From NCBI GenBank assembly GCA_902702965.1, contig CACRXP010000729.1, positions 119,824 to 183,823 of the forward strand: a stretch of DNA of 64,000 nucleotides, in the 5' to 3' direction. Source of the DNA: Spirometra erinaceieuropaei (taxonomy: Eukaryota > Platyhelminthes > Cestoda > Diphyllobothriidea > Diphyllobothriidae). Shown here one piece after another: positions 59,101 to 64,000 of this stretch (positions are counted from its first letter, which is position 1; each line of letters begins with the position of its first letter). Under the pieces are notes generated by a model, which saw only the letters and a list, made by a program, of their open reading frames with translations, made no database searches and had not been told where the DNA came from. The position numbers and the translations under genes were made by a program.

Positions 59101-59174
59101 CGTTGCCTTTGAGTTTACCCGCCAAATTTTCGACTCTCACTGGACGACTGCGTAGAAGACAATAGCGATAACTC
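56138..59174. other. Unassigned region
   Basis: It includes a minus frame at 56344-56628 starting MSRMPVHPYPAQSEMQ, which is Ser/Pro-rich with a donor-like GTAGGC near 56415 and could be a first exon. Minus frames around 58294-58560 and plus frames around 58100-58376 are open but unrecognised. No repeat family was identified. Confidence 0.3.
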
Positions 59175-60876
59175 GACGATGTCTGTCGCTGCCCACGATG
59201 TGGACAGAGCCACCACTTGGGCGTGAATCACTTCATGTGAAGCAGAACTGCACTATATACACCGCATCCTCTTCAGTAGAAAGACAGAGCCAAGGCGATC
59301 GGAGGCAGGCGTGGGCGCAATGGCTGACGATGCTCAACATTCCGTCTACGCCTACCACACACACGCTCGGCCTGGTCCCAACTTCCGCACGTCTCCGGCT
59401 TAATTCGGAGGATGATACACGCCTGAGAATGCCATGAAGGCCACAGTAAGAAGCCGCTGCGACCTGACTCTCAGTCCTTTCAAGCCACGACACTTAGCAC
59501 GCCGGGATAGAGTAAAGCAGGTCAGATTGATTACAGTTCAGAGCGCGCTGATTTGTCCTTGGAATGTATTCTGTGGAGAAGGATTCTGCGCGTTGACCTC
59601 CCTCTCCCTCTCTTTCATATCTAGTGCACCAGTAGCCTGTTTTAGTTTCTCTGCCGACTGGTGCTGAGATTGGATTCAGTCGCTGGCGCTGTTTGAAGCC
59701 TCCTGCCTATCGTCTACCGAGCGGGAGTACGCATGCAAGTACAGTAGTTCAGCCGTTATAAGCGAAGTTAGGAAGCGTCACAGCACAGTTGGTGTATGAG
59801 GTGTGGATGGTCCCAGTGTTCGCCCATTGGCTCGGAAAGATCCGTGCGATGACTTCAGGCGTGAGAACGATGTGAACTTGAGTGATGGGTAAAATTTGGG
59901 TGGCTGTTGTCGTGAATGCCGGTGGTTAAACCCACGAGTGAACTATGGGCACGTAAATCGTAAGTGACGGGTGCTGGTGAGGGCATCAGAGACTGGTTCT
60001 CTAACCGCGCAACGATGGATTCGCAGGTTACTGACCGGGGCGGTGCATGATTTTGGTGTCTGATCGAGATGTTGATGGCTAGTGCGAAGATGGCGTACGC
60101 GTAGGCGGATCGTTCAGTCGTCGCTGCATGTCTGCTTTTTTACGGTGTCCAGCTGTCGGTATAGACGAGCTCACATATCTTGGCACTGGACACCTCTGTG
60201 TCGTTGTAAATATCGTTTATTTTGAACAGTTTGTCGTCGGTTTGATAGTTTATGTAGACGCCCGGACGATTCTCTCGGGAAGCATCCATCAGCCTTTAAA
60301 AAAGTATGAGTCTGGAAGAGGTTGGGCAAAGATGCAACCCTCCTTCATCCCACTTTTAAGCACGAGGGCCTCCGATGTCGATCCATCGTCCATCATGCAT
60401 CTCATAAAGTCGCCACGAAGCTACATGGCCATTAACGAGAGTCATTTGGTACGTTTGAATTTCTTCCCATCTTCCCAGAGGTGGAGACTGATCCTCCCTT
60501 TTCGGCCTTTTTATTATATAACCGGACTCCGAAGTTAACACTGATTTTTCTGCGGTTTTTCCGGACTCCGTAGTAACTCTTGAGAAGAGACCTCTGTTCC
60601 AGGTGTAAACCCAGGCGATTGAGAAATAGTCCAGTGAAGTTCGCAAGCAGTATTGTGCTGATTGTCGAGGAGATGCCGATTACTTTCGCGTTTTTACGGG
60701 CGAAGGATGGTTGTCTTCCCAAAATCTTGCCTGATTTCTCTTAACTGTAACATATCCCGGGACAGTGATACGAACTTTTCCTTGAATTGAGGATCACCGT
60801 GTTTGTAGATTTCGCTTGTAAATGAGTCGGCACGCGGAGATTTTCCACCGGCTGTACTTTTCACTGCTCTGTTCAT
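59175..60876 (-). mobile_element. C2H2-finger LINE fragment, strongly decayed
   Basis: On the minus strand 60876-60480 gives RT text: AVKSTAGGKSPRADSFTSEI followed by YKHGDPQFKE, then NRLGLHLEQRSLLKSYYGVR (consensus NRLNGHLEQGLLPESQCGFR). From about 60080 to 59730 there is eroded finger/linker sequence. Repeat A in reverse complement fills 59720-59175. The module order matches the other copies, with the RT core deleted. Confidence 0.65.
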
Positions 60877-62864
60877 CGGTGAGTCAACAATTATTCAGGC
60901 AGCCTTTATGCATTGGGATAACTGATGCGATCACGCGCAAACCGTCAGCGATTAGGTATTTGAAGACCGAATATTTAGCGTACCAATGCTACGAGCATGA
61001 TTATTATTCACATAAGGCATACTTATACATGGATCTGCTTCAGGGTAATTGCCTCAGGAAATCAATAAAAAGAGCTTTAGGTTAACAACGGAAGCTTCCC
61101 TTGGCACGAACAAAATTACAGACGGGAACTTGGAATTAAAGAATTGGGCAGGTCAGAAGTCGGATGTTAAATGCGATAAGCGTATTCCCGACAGCTGCGA
61201 AGTGAATTGTGGGTAAATGTACCTGCGATTGGAACTCACATGTTGCCTTCTTGCGTTTTTTGGTAAAAAGAATAATGCGAATACTGGGACCGTCGTTCTC
61301 AGACTTGTTCCAATTTACTAGCACCTGTTAAGACAATGAGTTAGTGGACTAAGTATCAAAGTCATTGTAGGTCCTGTTCACCTTAGAATTATTGAACTAA
61401 GATCTACGTACACTTGTTCTACGGTGGCCCTCTGGACTCCACCTTCAAGCCGTTATTTTTCGCCGCTGATTCAGATCCCTTGCTTTAAGAAAACACTTAT
61501 CACTTTCCACTCTGAGGCTATTCGCCACTTTCGACCTCATGGCGACCAACGCCAGATGGTTCGCTTACGAGACTATTCTAAAAAATACATTTATTTGGGA
61601 AGGGCAGAAGAAGGACCTATGAAACTAAAGGAGTGTCTTCTAGAAAACGACCTGTGCTTGCTTTAGAGAAGTTATACAAAATCAAATTCAAGTCCTGCTG
61701 CTCCGTTTGATAAAAGTCCTCCATTTGAACTTAAAGTTCCCTTACAAATAATTGCGCTAGACTTTTATATTAGGCCGATCGCACAACGTCAGTGCTTCTA
61801 CAGATATCTGGAGTCAGGTAAATCTCCCAAAATTATGAAGTACTCGAACTAGTACTAGCTTACAAATGCTTGTAGTACAGATGGAGAGCAGCATCTCAGT
61901 TTAGTTCTTTCTTTTGAGTCAACTTAAAGGATGATATTCACGGTAATCTAAACCACCTAGATCGCGTTGTGCCGGTGACAAACTCGGATTCACCAAAGAT
62001 AGAGGCATTTGCGGTGGGAATTTGTGAAGTCTAAGTGTCGCAGGATTTTATTCCACAAAAATCGGACTTCTTAGAAAAACAAGTAAAAAGTTGACTTGAA
62101 TTCTTAGCTCCACTGTCCAAACCAGGATTGAGTTATCACGGGTCGATGACCACTAATGGGGGGGGGGGTGGTCATTCCAATATCCTTAAATTTGTAGGTA
62201 AAACTTCTTCGCTAGCGATTGTTATCCGTAATGCCACTGCCCGCATAAGCTGTAGGTCGTCATCTTTTGCGTAAAACTGAAAATGCCCATTTCATCCTGC
62301 AATTAGGATAGATTGGTGGGCGACATTTCTATCTGTCAATGACGCCAGGCAAATAGCCGTGCCTTTTCAGTTTACATCAGTTTACGTAATCCTATAATAA
62401 TAACAACCACGGTTCCCAGAAAAGATGCTGTCCGTAAGTAACTAGATTTCTCACTTCTGTCCAAAGCAGTTCGGTGTATTAAGTCGCGTTATGTTTATTA
62501 GGTCACCTGTCGGGGAAATGCGTGGGTTTTTTGGTATTCATATTGGTCACAAACGCAAACTTTTGGCTGTAGAGAACCTTAGTCGGCGTTCGTAACTCTG
62601 ACACTTATTAAGCTTTCGGCCGACGGGCTTTGAAACATACTGAAAAGTCGTACATAACACCGACTTTCTAAGTCATTACCGAAATTGGCGGGGCTTGTTA
62701 AGTCCGAGAATATAATGATACTAGCGATGTTACAGTCATCAGTCATGTCTACACACAGAGGCAAACATGTCAACTGTTTATTTGACATCTTTATTAGGTC
62801 GTTTTTTTGTGTACAATTTATTTGGTTTCGCCGCGCGTTCAAATTGCAAGTAGATAGACACTTT
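60877..62864. other. Region between two LINE fragments, with a candidate exon
   Basis: Apart from the candidate exon at 61223-61324 I recognise no gene. A G run lies at 62158-62168, followed by gtggtcattccaatatcc, resembling the SINE tail motif near 8140. Confidence 0.35.
61223..61324 (-). CDS. Candidate internal exon, unknown gene
   Basis: A 102-nt segment lies between acceptor TCTTAACAG and donor GTACAT (or an earlier GTGAGT donor at 61239). It reads VLVNWNKSENDGPSIRIILF, then TKKRKKATCEF. The composition is protein-like and the acceptor is good. I cannot name the family and found no phase-matched partner exon. Confidence 0.35.
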
Positions 62865-64000
62865 CGTCCATTCGTTGCAGTCCGCCTAGCCTTGGACCTC
62901 CTTGGTCTGGCGAGCCGTCCAGGTGCCCTGCATCTCACGCAGCCGATGTTGCACAAGGCAGCTACTGCGGTAGGAAGCAGCCCTGTTGTCGTCGGTAAGG
63001 CGGTCGACGTAGGATTTGTGCAGACGGTTCTTCTCGGATAGCAGGTTGCTGATGACGGCGTCGTTGTCGTCGAACCAGTCCTGGTGTTGGTGACGTGCCC
63101 GAGCGAGGGCAACCAGAGCCGTCGACTGAACAGTGTCCCGCAATTGGCACCATTGATTCTCTACGGAGGCGTTCTCGTAAGTGGCTGCGGCGGCCGCGGC
63201 AGCGACTGGAAGGTTGTCTAGCCGTGGAGTTAGCTCGTTAGGTAAATGGACACGGTGGCAGGCAAAGACGACAAAATAATATTCCGCTTACCAAGCGGTC
63301 GCTTACCTTGAGGTCTCCTGTAAGTCTGTAGGCGAATCCACATCTCCGAGATGACGAGGCGATGATCAGTCCGCCCGTCAGCATCCGGAATCGCCTTTGT
63401 CACCAGCACGTCCCGCTGGTCTCGCCTCCGGACGAGGACATAGTTCATCAGGTGCCACTGACGCGACCGACGATGCATTAAGGTGGCCCTCTCTCGCATC
63501 GGGAGGCGGAAGGTGTTCGTCAGGATGAGTCGGTGCTGTTCGCAGGTTCGTAAGAGTAGCAGGCCATTGTCATTGGATCCGTCGGGACCATGGAGCCATA
63601 GCATTCCTCTCCAGGCAACATGGTCTGTGCCGACGCGGGCGTTGAAGTCACCAAGGACAATCAACTTATCCGCCTTCGACACAGTCGTCAGTAGGGCGTG
63701 CAGGTTCTCTTAGAATTCGGCCCTTGCGGCGTCAGGGCTGGGCATCGGCGGCACGTAGACGCTGATGACGGTGGCGAATTTGCCTCCCCGGAGAAGCAGG
63801 CGAAGGTTCATCAGGCGGTCGCTTATGCCCTGCGGCAGACAGGGCAGTCGTTCCACGATGTCGTTCCGGAGGACAAAGGCGACACCCGCGTCACGGCGTT
63901 CTGCCTTCGGGCGACCGCACCAGAAGGTGTAGCCTGCACCCACCTCCTCCAGTTGGCCTTGTTCGGAAAACCGGGTCTCGCTGAGTGTAGCGATGTTCAT
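62865..64000 (-). mobile_element. C2H2-finger LINE, endonuclease half; best preserved copy
   Basis: The minus strand from the window edge reads the AP-endonuclease domain: [40 protein letters not shown], then after one TAA (63712-63710) [37 protein letters not shown] and [16 protein letters not shown] frameshift near 63230 leads to the pre-RT linker: HQHQDWFDDNDAVISNLLSE, then VQHRLREMQGTW. The text stops matching near 62865. Only two or three lesions are visible, so it is younger than the other copies. The remainder of the 5' end lies beyond the window. Confidence 0.85.

Overview
The window is eukaryotic DNA, most likely from a flatworm and probably a diphyllobothriidean tapeworm (Spirometra/Dibothriocephalus/Schistocephalus type). 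Evidence: genes split into short exons by GT-AG introns, some only 35-38 nt and others several kb; a dense, decayed retroelement load; and one LINE family whose RT is followed by C2H2 fingers, a type I associate with these tapeworms. The species call is inference. There is no sign of a bacterial, viral or organellar genome.

Layout. 1-439 is a foldback/MITE-like element. 1572-18918 (minus) is an ANKRD13-family gene: eight exons in consistent phase, spread through 17 kb whose introns hold SINEs, a LINE 3' half, a 62-bp-unit repeat and an assembly gap. 18.9-30.2 kb is intergenic, with a CR1-like LINE (21.3-22.9 kb) and a C2H2-LINE (23.6-25.9 kb) that is itself interrupted by a head-to-head pair of hammerhead-ribozyme-like repeats. 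30256-34798 (minus) is the gene for mitochondrial ribosomal protein L11. Its 3.8-kb last intron contains, on the opposite strand, an intact intronless 367-codon gene with a SOCS-box-like C-terminus. Only about 215 bp upstream of MRPL11, on the same strand, ends an unrecognised multi-exon gene (35015-38877) that I reconstructed from six exons with five phase-consistent junctions; this may be an operon-like pair.

42-50 kb is a retroelement graveyard: several C2H2-LINE fragments in both orientations, a degenerate telomere-like TTAGGG tract, and GAA and ACT microsatellites. 50.8-53.0 kb is a decayed Penelope-like element with RT, GIY-YIG nuclease and, just 3' of the coding region, a hammerhead ribozyme whose core nucleotides all appear intact. 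53.9-55.2 kb is a fragment of another LINE family. 59.2-64 kb holds two more C2H2-LINE fragments; the one at the right edge is the best-preserved endonuclease in the window.

The cellular genes do not form one pathway: ANKRD13 (endocytic/GPCR-chaperone family), MRPL11 (mitochondrial translation) and a putative ubiquitin-ligase adaptor. The main themes are intron growth by retroelements, nested genes, and ribozyme-bearing Penelope-type elements. All family assignments were made by eye from the translated sequence; no database search was run.
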